Source: Blasia pusilla (Eukaryota > Marchantiophyta > Marchantiopsida > Blasiales). Taken from it: DNA of 64,000 nt. Shown piece by piece: positions 47,440-63,191 of the stretch; positions within the stretch are counted from its first letter, which is position 1; every line of letters starts with the position of its first letter. The stretch covers positions 29,388,001-29,452,000 of the forward strand of contig CM114274.1 in assembly GCA_050084515.1 (NCBI GenBank), read 5' to 3'. Position numbers and translations under genes: made by a program. The notes under the pieces were generated by a model, which saw only the letters and a program-made list of their open reading frames with translations, ran no database searches and was not told the origin of the DNA.

Positions 47440-50400
47440 GAGGCAGTCGCTGACCTCAGCCTTGTGGACGAACTTCCGTGCTAAGTGGACAGCGTTTTTG
47501 CGTGGACTGAAGGGGTCCTGCACTCCAAGTCTCTGCTCGTTCACTCTGATTCTCCCCGTCTTCGTCATCGTCAGATAATGAGCCGGGCTGAAGTCGACCT
47601 GAGGGAGTTATCGATTCGGAAAATGGGGTTAATTCATGAGCCCTGATCGTGTTCTGCGGATAGAATCGCGTTCATAGCGTCCATCGAAAAGTTTCAGATT
47701 TCGGAAATCGACCATGTTATGGGGATAGAAGCGTTGTCATAGTTTAGTCATCGAAACGGTTCAGATTAGGGGCATTCGAAGAGTAGAGGTCGTCACCTCT
47801 CGAAGCGGGATTCTGAGGGCGTTTCTCAGCGATACTACAGCAGCATTCGCATCACTGAGGTGATTCTCCGTGAGGTGCTCGTTAATCTGGACCTGCTGCA
47901 TGGCCTGCACAAGAATGGTGGCAAACTCATACACTCCCGGGCAACTGGACTTGGGGGCTCATCTCAAGGATTCGAAAGAAACGTCTAGAGCAGGCGAAGG
48001 CGATCTGCTGGGCTTACTTCATCAATCGAAGGCGATATATCGCTGGCAGAGATCTCAGATGGGGCCTCACATGCAGAGATGGCAGGAGTCTCGATGTCGT
48101 CTGTGAACTGTCAAGGGGAGATACGATGGAATCAGTGCGCAGAAACTGGACCATGAATCCATTCAGACCACGCTATGATGATCGCATGTGGAGAACGGTA
48201 ACTGCAGCTCCTCGAATAGTAGTAGATCCATCTATAATCGCTGCCACTGCTCAAAGCATGCGTCGATTCTTACATATGGCATCGAAACGGTTTCTTTTCA
48301 GCCCTGAGAAATCGATTTCAGGTGTGCCATTCAGACGTAAGAGCAACAGTAAGGAGCCAGATTATAGGCAACCAACGACACAAAAGAGTAGTAGCGAGGA
48401 GTCCAAATTAGGTGTAGTACGAAGGAGTCCAATTAAGAGTAGGAGGATCGAAACGGTTTCTTCTCTGCCCTGAGAAATGGATTTCGACTGAGCCATTCAG
48501 ACATGAGAGCAATGGTGAGGAGTTCAATTATACACAGCCAAAGAAGCATACGAATAGTAGCAAAGAGTCAAATTAAGAGTAGGAGGATCGAAACGGTTTC
48601 TTCTCTGCCCTGAGATATGGATTTCGACTGAGTCATTCAGACATGAGAGCAATGGTGAGGAGTTCAATTATACACAGCCAAAGAAGCATACGAATAGTAG
48701 CAAGGAGGCGAATTACAGAAAACGATCGAGTACTTACCGGCAAAGTGGTGCTCACGTATCCTCTGTGAACTCCACAGTGCTTGTCACCAAGTTCGCTTCT
48801 AACTATCTCATTGGTCAGTTCGAAGGCCCTCGCCATCTCATCTGCAACTCTCCTATCGAATAATTTCTGCCAACATTTGATGCTGTAGTTAGTCAGTAAG
48901 CGCTGGCATTCTGCCCCATGTCATGTGTGTAGACTACAACCGGATTCGATCGAGTTGAAGCAAATCATGAACGATGTCTCCCAAAGGTTCTAATTCTTCC
49001 AGCGGACATTCTCGTTTGGAGCTCTGAAAAATTGAGGTGCTTCTCTTCAGCAGTCGATCGAAGTGTGGGTGTAACACCGTCTTTTAACCGTGCACTGCTC
49101 CGCTCAACTGCCTTGGCCGAATTTTGAATAGCAATGTCATGCATCTACACTCTGCAGTGTGGACGTTCTTCTACCCTACCCCACGCACTAGCTTGAACGA
49201 TAGACGACGAAGAGAAGCCAGATTGGTTCTCACAATCTCTGGGGGCACAAACTGCTGAATGAAGTGCTGCACATGCTCCAACTCAATTGGTGGGCTTTGC
49301 GGCTCCTCTGTTATCCAGTTCTGACCAGCCTGCTGTGCCTGCAGAATGTGCTGAAGAACAGGCTTGGCAACGTCAAGCAACCGCTTCTCCCCATCGCAAA
49401 CCAATTTCCTTGCCAAAGGTGTCTCCCAGAGCAGAATCTGAGGATAAGAAACGTCAGGTATTCTCGTACGAAAGTGAAGGAATACCAATCTCAACTGAGG
49501 CTTGATCGGAAGAATTTGAAGTGTGCTCTTAATATACGTCAAGACGGTCCGTAGCTCAGTGGTCACTAGAGATCTTCACAACTACATTTTTCAAGGCAGA
49601 TGGGAAGAATCAATTCTAGCTTTAAGACTCCCCTCTTTTTCTTGCTAGGTTTTATGTAACCTCCCTACTGAGAGTTGGAAGCACCAGAAGGTGAAGTGTT
49701 TAATCTAATGTGAACTCAGCTACAAAAGAAGATTGTGGTAAGGACGTCTCAGTCATGAATCTCGTGGATCGACATAAAGGAGTGTCCTGCATCTGGAGGT
49801 TGAAGCACGAGGGACAGAATGACAGTTCACAGAAGTGTGTCAATGCTTGCAAACCTGCTTCAAAGATCGGTTATTCAACAAGGGTGTCAACTTATGGGAA
49901 TCTGAAATCTTGTTGTATGTGAGATCCAATAGTTCCAGTCGACGAAAGGCATAGACATCGTATTTGATCTGTGGCAAATGGATCATCTCTTCATCAGTAC
50001 ACCAGTCATAGCCTACAGGCTTTCCACACTCTCAGTTCTAAATCTGAACAACACCAGTGCAACATACGGTTCAAGTGTATCGATAATTGCCTGCTCTGGA
50101 ATCCGCTGGATAGAGTTATGGGATAAGAGCAGCTTTTCCAAACGTAATACCTGTCACATGTTCGACCAAAATTTTATCGAACTTCCAGCTGTGCAGTCTC
50201 CAGAAGTCTAGAAGTCTGAGGGTCGACCAGGAGTAAGTCTGATCTGAACGAACCATGTTTGGAAGAAACGAAAGTAATTCGTGCACTGACAAGTCAAACC
50301 GTTTGATTGGAGAACCAGACAGAAAAAGGAACGCGGGAATGAGAAGCACGAAAGTGGAGGAGAGAGGTGAGTGGACCTTGCTCAGGGGCACCAGTGAAGA

Positions 50401-51739
50401 AGACTTTAGATGATTTGATGCTGCAGAGAAAACCTTCAAACGGGGAAATGACCAAGGCTCTCCGACTTCCTCGTGAATCTCACGAATGCTGTTATGGTCC
50501 ATATTGAGTGTTTCGAGCGATGGAAGGGCTGATAGCACCAGAATTGCAGCACTGTCCAATGTATTATAAGAAAGATCCAACGCCTGGAATTTTCATCCCC
50601 AACAATGCCAGAGTACCTGTCATCTGAGTTGTTAGAGCATGCAGGAAAGAACAGGCCATGCTTGCTTTCTAGGATTTTAACACACATCATTTCATGCCAA
50701 GCATTTCGAAGCCGCAAAACTTCGAGCAAGGCCAGAAAGCACAAGTGAAGTACTTGAAGCTGCTCAAAGCTCCCGGGAAATATTCGTAACATTTGCAGTT
50801 GATTGCACTGCAGACTCAACTTTCGAACCCTGCCCAGTGAACACAAATCCTCCTGCGCATTCCATCAACCCCAGCATGCACAACCAGTGAATCAAGGTAG
50901 CAGAGGGTGCAATCAGGAGTTCCATAACCGACAGGACGGTTGCAATTTTGGAGGCTGCTTCCAGTCCACCCTGCGACACTTAGACCTTGAAAGACCATAC
51001 CAAGGGTGAGTAGTTGAGGTTGCTTAGTGGAATTGGGTGCAGGCTCTTGGGGTCTATACCATGTTCAATTGATTCACGGAAAGATCCACAGATCTGAGAT
51101 TTTCGAACTGCATCAAGTCACTTTCTTCTACATAAGAGATGTTGAGGCCAGAAAGCCCAACCGTCTTCAAGTTCTGGGGATCGTCAGTGCCTCCCATCCT
51201 ACACTGCAAAATCGTAATTCGGTGATTGCATCATCAGCTCAAAGATTCGACCGATGAAGTCGTGAAAACATCGTCCATCCGAGACCCATGTCTATAAACT
51301 GCGAACCAGACCATGTGCACTTCGGACAAGGCTACTTCAGAACGAGGAAAACAAGAAGAGACATATAGACGCTGTTTTACACATCTGCTCTCAAAGGATC
51401 GTATGACGACTTTCCAAGCCTTCCAACTTTTCACTCTGTGTTGGGCGACTGGATCGATTCGTGTTTCAAGCGCTCCTAGCGCACATCTCCACTATCTGGA
51501 TCCTCCCTTGTGTAGCTCTGCTTTAACCAGTAAGAAGTCTGTCTACACCACGAATATCTACCAGGGACACGTTCGACTGGCTGATGCTATCCTGGGAGAC
51601 GACCAGAATTCTCGTCGTGTACTTCCAGAAAGTTTAGGAACGTCTGAAGACTCGGACATGTGACAGACACATAAAGTCGAAAACAATTCTCGTCGTGTAC
51701 TTCCAGAAAGTTGAGGAATGTATGAAGACTCTCTGACAT

Positions 51740-51776
<37 letters not shown>

Positions 51777-53619
51777 CGAAAACGGCTTGAAGGTGAGATG
51801 GACGCACGAGTAATTCCTTATTGAGTGTGAGCTTGAGAGAGGGATGGAACAGTTCCGAACGGAGAAAATCGGAGGCCACGGATTCGGCTGGCCTCCTCTT
51901 CTTTCTGATGTGCTCTGGTAGACTCAATCGGGGCGGTTTCTTGGCTGCTCGTGAGGCAGAGGCCCTCTGTTCCACCTCTCTTTGGAGGCGCTGGAGCCCC
52001 TCTTCGGAAGTTTCTCGAGTCCAGCGGGATTTCGGCTGCCCCTTTTCGTCCTCCTCTTCAGTGTGCGCTATTCGGACCTGCCTGGCCGTTCCCAGTGGAC
52101 TCCACTCTTGCAGGTCGATGGGCAGAGGTGATGGTTCGGCCGTTCGAGAGGGTTCGCCACTCTCCTCATGACCGATCTCATCCCAGAGATCGTCGAGCTT
52201 CGATGTCGGAGTGGAGGGACTTGGATCGATGTCTTCGGAGAATGAGGATGAGAAGTGTGATGTTTGATTCACCGGGGTTTTTCTTGGGGCTGCCGGTGCT
52301 CGAGTGAAGATGCTAGTGTTCGAATGGTCTTTGGTCCTCAAAGCCGGCTCTCCTCCCCAAGAGAGGTTCTGCTCCACTCGATCTATGGCCGAGCTCAACC
52401 AGTTCTGCAGCTCATCCCTCAGAGGCTCACCGTTGTTCCCTGCGAGCAAAGTGCTCGTCAGATTCACGTTCTCCACCATCGCGGAGGACTCGATGGGATT
52501 CGGCTGCTGCTTCTTGATGGGCAGATCCTGTGCACTTTGACCCAAATCTTTGGAGCCCCTCTTAGCCCCTTGTTCTCGAACCATAGACCTCCCCATGGCG
52601 TCTTTCTCACTCGTTTTCTTCAGCTGCACGCCATCGCTCGACGATTTTCTCCTCTCTTCTTTCAGCTGCCCATTCTCAGAAATCGACTTTCTCCTCTCTT
52701 CCTTCGCCTGCCCAGCCTCAACCATCGACTTCCTCTTTTCCTCTCTTATCTGCTCGATCAACGACCTCCTTTTCTCTTGCTTCATCTGCGCAGCAGCTTC
52801 CGTCGATGACTTCCTCCTCTCCTCTCTTATGGAAGGCTTACGAGCAGCTTTCGATCCCAACATGTCCTTCTCGTTCCCGAATTTCTTGGGCTCTTTGTTG
52901 GATCCAGAATCCTCCTTTACGAAGGCAGATTTCCTCCTCTCCTTCTTGGCCTTTCTGTCCACCAGGGAGAGGCGTTTGGACAGTTTCGTTTCTTTCATGA
53001 GCTTGTCTCCAACTTTCGATTCGCTGCGATTCTGCTCATCGGGAGAATTCGTTGGATCCACCGGGCTCGGCCCATCGTCGGCTGGGGCTGGCGGTTCGAT
53101 GACGCCCACCACTACCACCACGGCCTCTTCGTCCTCATCGAGGCGAGGAGTGAGGCTTCCACTGCTGGCGATGGATAGAGCCTCTTCTGGGTCCTTCAAA
53201 CGCGGAACCAGATTCTGCTCTTCGAACTCACTCGGAGTTGACTTGTCCCTCACCTCCTGGAGCTGCGAAGGCCCCATCGAAGCCTCACTCGATGTCTGCG
53301 CAGAGCCCGCCACATCTGATTCGGGCGGCGAATCGCCTGCTGTGCCATCAGGAGGAGGAAGAGGAGAACCGGAACCGGAACCGGAACCCGAAGGTGAAGC
53401 TGAAGCAGAAGGAGAAGAAGAAGAAGACGAAGAAGCACCGGGAACATCCTCGAACCTTATGCTCCTCCTTGCTATCGACGATGGTCGTCGATACTCCACC
53501 GAAAGCGGAAGGGGAGCCTCATTTGGAGCTGAAGATGAGTCACTTTCAGGAGGCAACGGCTCTTGCGCTGTTACCTCCTCCTCTCCCTCGTCCAGATCCA
53601 CCACAACGCTCGCGGACAT
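47440..53619 (-). CDS. Multi-exon leucine-rich-repeat protein, XRRA1-like
   Basis: Hand-read exons on the minus strand: 53619-51792 (ATG start; donor GTTTTC), 51203-51060, 50852-50754, 50583-50377, 50150-about 50080, about 49968-49855, 49437-49189, 48866-48738 (donor GTAAGT), 48107-48018 (donor GTAAGC), 47925-47797 and 47598-about 47470. Exon 1 is disordered, Ser/Glu-rich, with ERRKS/EKRRS repeats at roughly residues 235-345 and a basic ending. Later exons give LRRs in phase: NLKTVGLSGLNISYVEE, LRSVDLSVNQL, VRKLSLQCNQLQ, LDLSYNTLDSAAILVLSAL, LETLNMDHNSI, LEKLLLSHNSIQRIP, LELLDLTYNKISD. C-terminal exons hold WETPLARKLVCDGEKRLLDV, VSLRNALRIPLRE and AHYLTMTKTGRIR. LRR spacing followed by a tail ending in an ALR-x-PL word suggests XRRA1, by memory only. 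Some junctions (49968-50150, 48866-49189, final exon) are unresolved. Confidence 0.72.
48280..48719. repeat. Three-copy tandem repeat, 140-bp period, in an intron
   Basis: Copies start at 48280, 48446 and 48586 with ATCGAAACGGTTTCTTCTC. The last two are 140 bases apart and nearly identical; the first is more diverged and spaced 166 bases. The array lies between LRR-gene exons 48866-48738 and 48107-48018. Confidence 0.85.
51612..51777. repeat. Direct duplication and GA microsatellite in intron 1
   Basis: CTCGTCGTGTACTTCCAGAAAG occurs twice about 78 bases apart (about 51612 and 51690), followed by (GA)15 at 51748-51777 next to the exon 1 donor of the LRR gene. Confidence 0.75.
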
Positions 53620-53946
53620 CGTCGATTCTCGTGGCGTATCGATCGAAATTCGGGCGTCTTCTAAGGTCGTCTGTCTGCTTGGGTATTTGGAATGGGGAAG
53701 GGTTTAACATTCCATCGACGGCAAAGATCCGATCGCGAGACCAGAAGTGAGCTTCCTTTGCTTCACCAGACGATCGTTTCTGTCGAACAGCAGTCGATTA
53801 TCGTGGAGAGTAGAGGCCTTGGCAGTTGCAGTGCGCTCTCCCTCGTTCCTGGGATCAATCATGGTGCTAGGAAATTCGTGCTTGCCAGAGCGAGCTGTCT
53901 CCACACTTCTCCTGGATTCGAGGATTCTGCATTCTTTCTTGTCACG

Positions 53947-54130
53947 GGCACTCGAAGAACATGAATCGCTCAGATCTAGACCGATCGATCATTCGGTTTT
54001 CTTCGGCTTTCTTAGTCATGGGCACTCGAAGAACTTGAATCGCTCAGATCTAGACCGATCGATCTTTCGGTTTTCTTCGGCCTTCTTAGTCTTGGGCACT
54101 CGACGAACATGAATCGCTCGGATGTGGACG
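53947..54130. repeat. Tandem repeat, 74-bp period
   Basis: GGCACTCGAAGAAC-TGAATCGCTC recurs at 53947, 54021 and 54095. The first two units are nearly identical and the third is partial. It lies upstream of the LRR gene start. Confidence 0.85.
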
Positions 54131-56439
54131 ATCTGTCGGACTCACGTGCTGTCGGAGTATTGTTGATCGACACCATTCGTTCATCGGAACAAACCTATCA
54201 ATCTTTGGCATTTCCTTGTGCGAACTACAATCTAAATATTCATATTTGGCATCTCCTCGAACTACGATCCTACGACATTGATATTTGTCATCTCCTCGAA
54301 CTGCAATCTAACAACTACTTACTACATTGACCTGGGCCGAATTGTAGAAAACCCAAGGATTTCAGAACTTCCATTCCCCAGGAACAGATTTCTCACCTCG
54401 TGCGAACTCAGTAACATGTTTCAGATCAGAAGAACAGACGTATCTACGTGAAGAGAAAATGAATAGAATGTTGGGAGTCTCTAACGGATATCTATCCATG
54501 AGAAAAAAAATAAAACGAACCAATCTGTTGGGATGCAAACATGCGGGAGAAAATTGAGAGGAATTCGAAGAGGAAGCAATGGGCAGTTTATTACCTCGCG
54601 TCTTATAAAAAACAGTTGCTTCAATAGTCTTTCCGTCTGTTTCTGCACCGTTGGCAGAGGCACGATTACTGATCTTCAAATGAAGCACGAAGTTAATCAT
54701 CTGCGAAGGAGAGGATCGTATGGTACCATAGCCTCCCACTGGTCGAAATCATCTTGTAGAAATCGATGCCTTGCCAGAAACCTCCACTCCACTCACGAAG
54801 ACAGAAGCTCAGGTCGTCCTCAACTCAGGTATCTACACCACTCCTTGGAATATAATGCCCACTCCACCCTTCGAGAGCTTTGTCACCACACGAGCCATGG
54901 GGATCCACATTCTGAGGCAGGAAACTAATTCGTTCAATGGCCTCCTTCTTGTTCTACAAACCACTGCTCGTGAGGTGAGCTAGCGAGCAAAGAGAAAATC
55001 GAAGTAGATTTCCCAACAACCCCACGTGCGAACAACACAAGCAAGAAAAAATCGCCTTCTCCCGATCCATTCCATCGATCGGGTGCTGGCTCCCTTGGAG
55101 ACGCCCCACAATTCTTCCTGACATTAATAATCACCAGACTCAGAAAGAGCCACAAAACGATAATCAATGAGACCTCTGCATCCCATCCCATCCCATCCCA
55201 TCCCATCCCATTCGATGCAACGCACTCGAAGCGGACGAAACCGACCCAGAAACTGTAACAACAACAACACGAGCGCTGCAATCGAAACCTCCTCACGCAC
55301 AACCACCCATCGAATCCGCCAATCAGTGAACGAATTTATCCTGGATACGAGTGACCAAGGGGCAGAAATGACGAGCACGATATAGTCCAGCTTTCTGGGA
55401 TCTTATGACAAGTGCACAATACTCCAGCTTCCTGGGACCTTACAAGTGCAGAATGAGGTAGATCTGGCAGGGCAGGGTCTTTCACGTCCTTCTGGATTCT
55501 CGAACAGAATAGGGTTCTGAAGTTCGGGGGTGGGTCTCATCCTCGAGAGTAGAGCGGGTCGAAGTCGAGGTTTCAGAGATGGAGATGCTTTGAGACATGT
55601 CCAACCTGAAGGTAATTGAGGTTTCTGGCTTATTGGAAGGATGATCCACTTCGAAGTGGCATGGGAACGGTTAGAGACGAATCGTTCCCGAAACTAGCAG
55701 TTAGACTAACTGCCTTGTGAGTGAATTTCTCACATGTCTCGTTCTGCTCAATTACGAGCCATCGCTCATAACCCTTCCATCTGCCCCAAAGTCTGTCCAT
55801 ACGGTTCCCATTAAGAACGAACTCGTTATGAGAAAAAGATACTATCACATGATTGAGTAAGTCACTACAATAGAATTAGCCTTCAAGAACTACCGCCATG
55901 AAATGTCGTGTCCTCTGGCAAAAACTGACAGCGTTTGCATCGTCGAAGTTGAGGGGGACGGGGGGCACCAGCATCTGCCTCATGTTTACTTAAATCTTCG
56001 CCTACCACCTGCAAAGCGTGAGTTTAGAAATCATGGTGGGAAAGGGGAGTGGGACTAGGAGAGCCCAATCATTCTGTAAATGTGTACTGATTTACAAGAG
56101 TTTTGTTCCCAACAATGGAAACTGCCCAACAGATGGCAGTGGTGAATGTGAAGCTGCTTACAAAACTGATCGCTGGATCTCCAAAATCCGTATGTATACA
56201 CATTAGTAGTTGAAGCCTCAATCCAAAGAAGAGAGCCTTCTAATTCATCCCCATGACAATCGAGTCTTCAGCACTGGTGCAAGCCTTGGAAATTCCGTCT
56301 GGTGGTGGGAGAGATGATTAGAGCCATAGACACTGCAGTCTTGAGGCTCAGATGAGATTCGCGTGAGGAAGGGATCCATAGCTGGCAGGACAAGCGGGCA
56401 GGTGCGTTGCAATTGAGCAATCACCGATCTCAATTGAGT
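54131..56439. other. Intergenic DNA, possible unrecognised exons
   Basis: No gene could be assigned. Minus-strand segments at about 54400-54980 read protein-like (FLQDDFDQWEAMVPYDPLLR; SNRASANGAETDGKTIEATV, followed by a GTAATA donor), but plus-strand ORF 54771-54983 overlaps them and I recognise neither. A (CATCC)n pentanucleotide run lies at about 55185-55212. Confidence 0.4.
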
Positions 56440-57020
56440 AGAGCTGGTGTTCTCGATTGGCTTGGTAGAGCACCGCTTTGATGTCAGATTTGCTGCTATA
56501 CTTTCGAATACGAAGCGGATCGATCGAACAGTCGTAGGACGATGAGCTGCCCTCTGGCTCTGGCGAATCTCCCGTCGATACGCCTGTGTTTTCGATTGGG
56601 TTGGTAGAGAGTACCACTTTGAAGTCAGATTTGTGTTTGGATCTGTAGCTAGACCTTCGAATGCGAAACAGATCGATCGAACAGTCGCAGGACGATGAAC
56701 TTCCCTCTGGCTCTGTCTGATCTCCCATCGATACGCTGGTGTTCTCGATTGGCATGGTAGAGAACCACTTTCGAGTCAGATTCGTGATTAGGTCTGTTGC
56801 TATACCTTCAAATACGAACAAGATCGATGCAACAGTTTCAGGATCCCATCGTTACGCATATGTTCTCGATTGGCTTGGTAGAGTACCACTTCGAAGTCAG
56901 ATTTGTGGTTAGATCTGTTTTTATACCTTCGAAAACGAACAAGATCGTCGCAACAGTTTCAGTTCCCATCGATACGCATATCTTTGCGATTGGCTCCGTT
57001 GAATACCACTTATAAGCGGG
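56440..57020. repeat. Five-copy tandem repeat, 120-150-bp units
   Basis: Each unit contains GATACGC, GATTGGCTTGGTAGAGTACC-type and GAAGTCAGATTTGTG words, beginning near 56449, 56590, 56740, 56860 and 56980. Two units are about 120 bases; two are 144-150 because of an extra GAACAGTCGCAGGACGATGA-type insert. On the minus strand the 120-bp units stay open in frame (KWYSTEPIAKICVSMGTETV and similar) for 145 codons. A coding role is possible but unproven. Confidence 0.8.

Positions 57021-60611
<3,591 letters not shown>

Positions 60612-60691
<80 letters not shown>
60612..60691. repeat. (CT)40 microsatellite
   Basis: Uninterrupted CT dinucleotide tract of about 80 bases. Confidence 0.97.
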
Positions 60692-60695
<4 letters not shown>

Positions 60696-61637
60696 TTGGT
60701 CCTGATTTGGCAGCTATTCCTTTGTGACTCTCTCTTTATGGTAGTTTTATGTGCAAGAACATATTTTCTCTCATTTTAGTAGCATTGTTAATGCGGAAAT
60801 TGTCACTCTTTCCACGCTTGGCATCTTGCTACTCTTCACCTTAAGCATCTTCCTCAAATCCCTTTCCTCTCTTCACGGCTCCTTCTCAATCCACGTGGAT
60901 CCTTTTCTCTCGTTGGGGCATCCCCTCTCTCTACACGCCTTGCAATAGTTTAGCTCTTAGCACTTCCCCTTTCTCTTGCTTTTCCTGACTCCTCCTCTCT
61001 TATCAAGACTTGCATGGTTTGTGGTCTCAACTCTTCCAAGATCTAGTTTACCTAGTACTTCCTCTGTTTGTGGCTCTACACGATTATGTTGTCCATGCTT
61101 AGCCTATTGAATGGTGATTCTCACATGATTCTTGTGGATTCCACCTTGTTGCTACATTTCATCTCCACCCTAAAGTTCTTAGAGGTAGTTTCTAAGAGTT
61201 TATGGCTACCCTATTGATAACTTTGTTGATCTCTTTTCAATTATGTTTTCCTCATGCATGTGTCTTGAGAAATTCCTTTCTACCTCCTTGAACTATCATG
61301 TGATCCTTATGGTGGATGCACATTTAGACATTTTGCTGATTTTTGGAGTTTGGAAAAATAGAGAGGCGAGCACTTAGAGAGAGGAAGTAGCAAGAGAGTC
61401 ATGCTCTACTGCTACCTACATATATTCCATGTCAAAAATCTTTCATCCATCCATTTACTTCCTCATCATCCGTTACTACATGTATATTTATATCTTTTCT
61501 CACCTTGCGTAGATCTCTTAAATATGCTCTTTTTTTATTGACGTAGAAAGTATGCTTTAATAAATCAACAAAGTTTTGTTACCACTTGCCTCCATTTCAT
61601 TGGCCCATCCACACAATCTCAGCTGCAAAGCTCATTA
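60692..61637. other. Intergenic DNA, no gene seen
   Basis: CT-biased plus strand with no ORF of note and no recognisable feature. Confidence 0.55.
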
Positions 61638-61645
61638 AGAATTGA

Positions 61646-61949
61646 CAAGGTCAAATAGAAACGGACATGTCTACGGACATGCCCAATAGGTCCCCCGCCC
61701 AAGGTTTTTTGGTACCATGGTGGCCTGCACGAGCTCGAAAGGCAAGAACGGGTGCGATGCGGGCTAGTGCGGGCCGATGCAGACTAAAAAATGGGTGGCA
61801 AGAATGGGCGATGGGTTCCTAGACTCAGTGCGGGGGTGCTCGAATGTGGGTCGTGGGTACTGGAGCCTGCAAGAACATGTCCGTCCTAGGGACGGACATA
61901 CGTCCGCGGACATGGATATGTCCACCGACTTTTTTTGTACGCAACCTTG
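61646..61949. mobile_element. Non-autonomous hAT-like element, copy 5
   Basis: A 304-bp element starts CAAGGTCAAATAGAAACGG and ends GTACGCAACCTTG. The 8-bp direct repeat AGAATTGA flanks it exactly (61638-61645 and 61950-61957). It shares GACATGCCCAATAGGTCC with copy 2. Confidence 0.85.
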
Positions 61950-61957
61950 AGAATTGA

Positions 61958-62836
61958 AGATAAGCATCTTGGATGTTCTAATTTTCATCCTTGCAAGCTC
62001 CATGGGTGTAACATGGTCTTGTTAATACCTTAGGGGCTTTAGAGGAGATGGGAGAAAATCCAAATCCAAACTTATGAGATAATCTGAGATTGAGTTGGAA
62101 GGGCTTGAGTTTGGATTTGAGTCTTATACAAAACACTTAAAAGGGTTGGAGTCTAGAGTTACAAATCAAAGTCTTATACAAAGTACTTAGGAAGGTCTTG
62201 AAGGACTTGGCTCTGAAGTTGCATCTCTGAGCCTTTTTAAAAATCTTGGGAACCACTTGAGGGACTCCTTGATGGAATAAAATTTGGTGTCGTATCATCA
62301 ACCATTTCATGTAGACTCGGGATGGAAAGTCCCGAGTAATATATATATATCTTATTACCAACTAAAATACAATCTACCACACATAGAAAGAATATTTATA
62401 AAAATTCCCCCAATAAATTTTCAAAAAATAAAAAAAATTATATAACTGAAATTGAGCCCGCACTGCTATCTTAAAACCAATAAATGGATGAAATTTTTTT
62501 CTTTTTGTATCATATCATGTGGGTTTATCTTGGAAAGAGAATTTTGTATTAAGGAACATATGTCATGTAGTCATATGTCAAAGAAGGAGCATCGTCGTTT
62601 TATTTGTACAATTATCCCAATGTATAGTTTTTTTTTTTGTCAATTCATGGTTGCAAGATGTAATCATTTTTCCTAAAAAAAAGTTTTCATGGCTGTATTT
62701 TGTAGAAATTATGAGAAAAAATATAATTAACACTATTGGAAGAAAATTTCAAGAGTTTCTACTACAACAAGAAAAATATTGTTGTAATGAAAATAGAGCT
62801 AAAAAATTTCTTGCTTTTAAAATTTCATTAGAAGAA
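61958..62836. other. Intergenic AT-rich DNA, no gene seen
   Basis: It includes AAGTCTTATACAAAGTACTTA-type words repeated twice (about 62120-62190). No gene or element ends. Confidence 0.5.
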
Positions 62837-63190
62837 CAGTGTTGCACAGAGACAGAGTCCGTGTCCGTAGACATGTCCATATTCACGGACTTATGTCCAT
62901 CCTAGAGAGGAACATGTCAGTGCGGGCTCGAGTACTCGAGCCCGCCAAGCTCATCGCATAGAATCAGAGACGTGAGCTGGTTGAGCGTGCACCCATTCTG
63001 TGGCACGTGCGCAGCCTGCACTAGCTCCCAGGTGGCCCACAACAAGGCCCGCAGAGGCGGGCTCATACGTTGGCCCTCACCCCGCCATGTAGGCCTGCCA
63101 CAAGCATGTACAGGTTGCGCATGAGCCACAAAACGGGTGTGTACTCGGTTAGCCCGGGTCTATGCGACGGGCTAAGAGGCCAGCTCGGCT
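62837..63190. mobile_element. Non-autonomous hAT-like element, truncated copy 6
   Basis: It starts CAGTGTTGCACAGAGACAG, close to the family 5' terminus, and carries family words (GTCCGTGTCCGTAGACATGTCC; GTCTATGCGACGGGC). The interior breaks off at about 63190, where Helitron-like sequence begins, so the right terminus and target duplication are missing. Confidence 0.65.
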
Positions 63191-63191
63191 A

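Noticed and set aside
49541-49575. tRNA-like start GTCCGTAGCTCAGTGGT
   Set aside because: It resembles a tRNA acceptor/D-arm, but no anticodon stem, T-arm or 3' acceptor complement follows, and it lies near exons of the LRR gene.
52550-53750. 385-codon plus-strand ORF opposite LRR-gene exon 1
   Set aside because: It is the antisense shadow of the Ser/Glu/Lys-rich exon; the minus strand has the matching splice-linked LRR exons.
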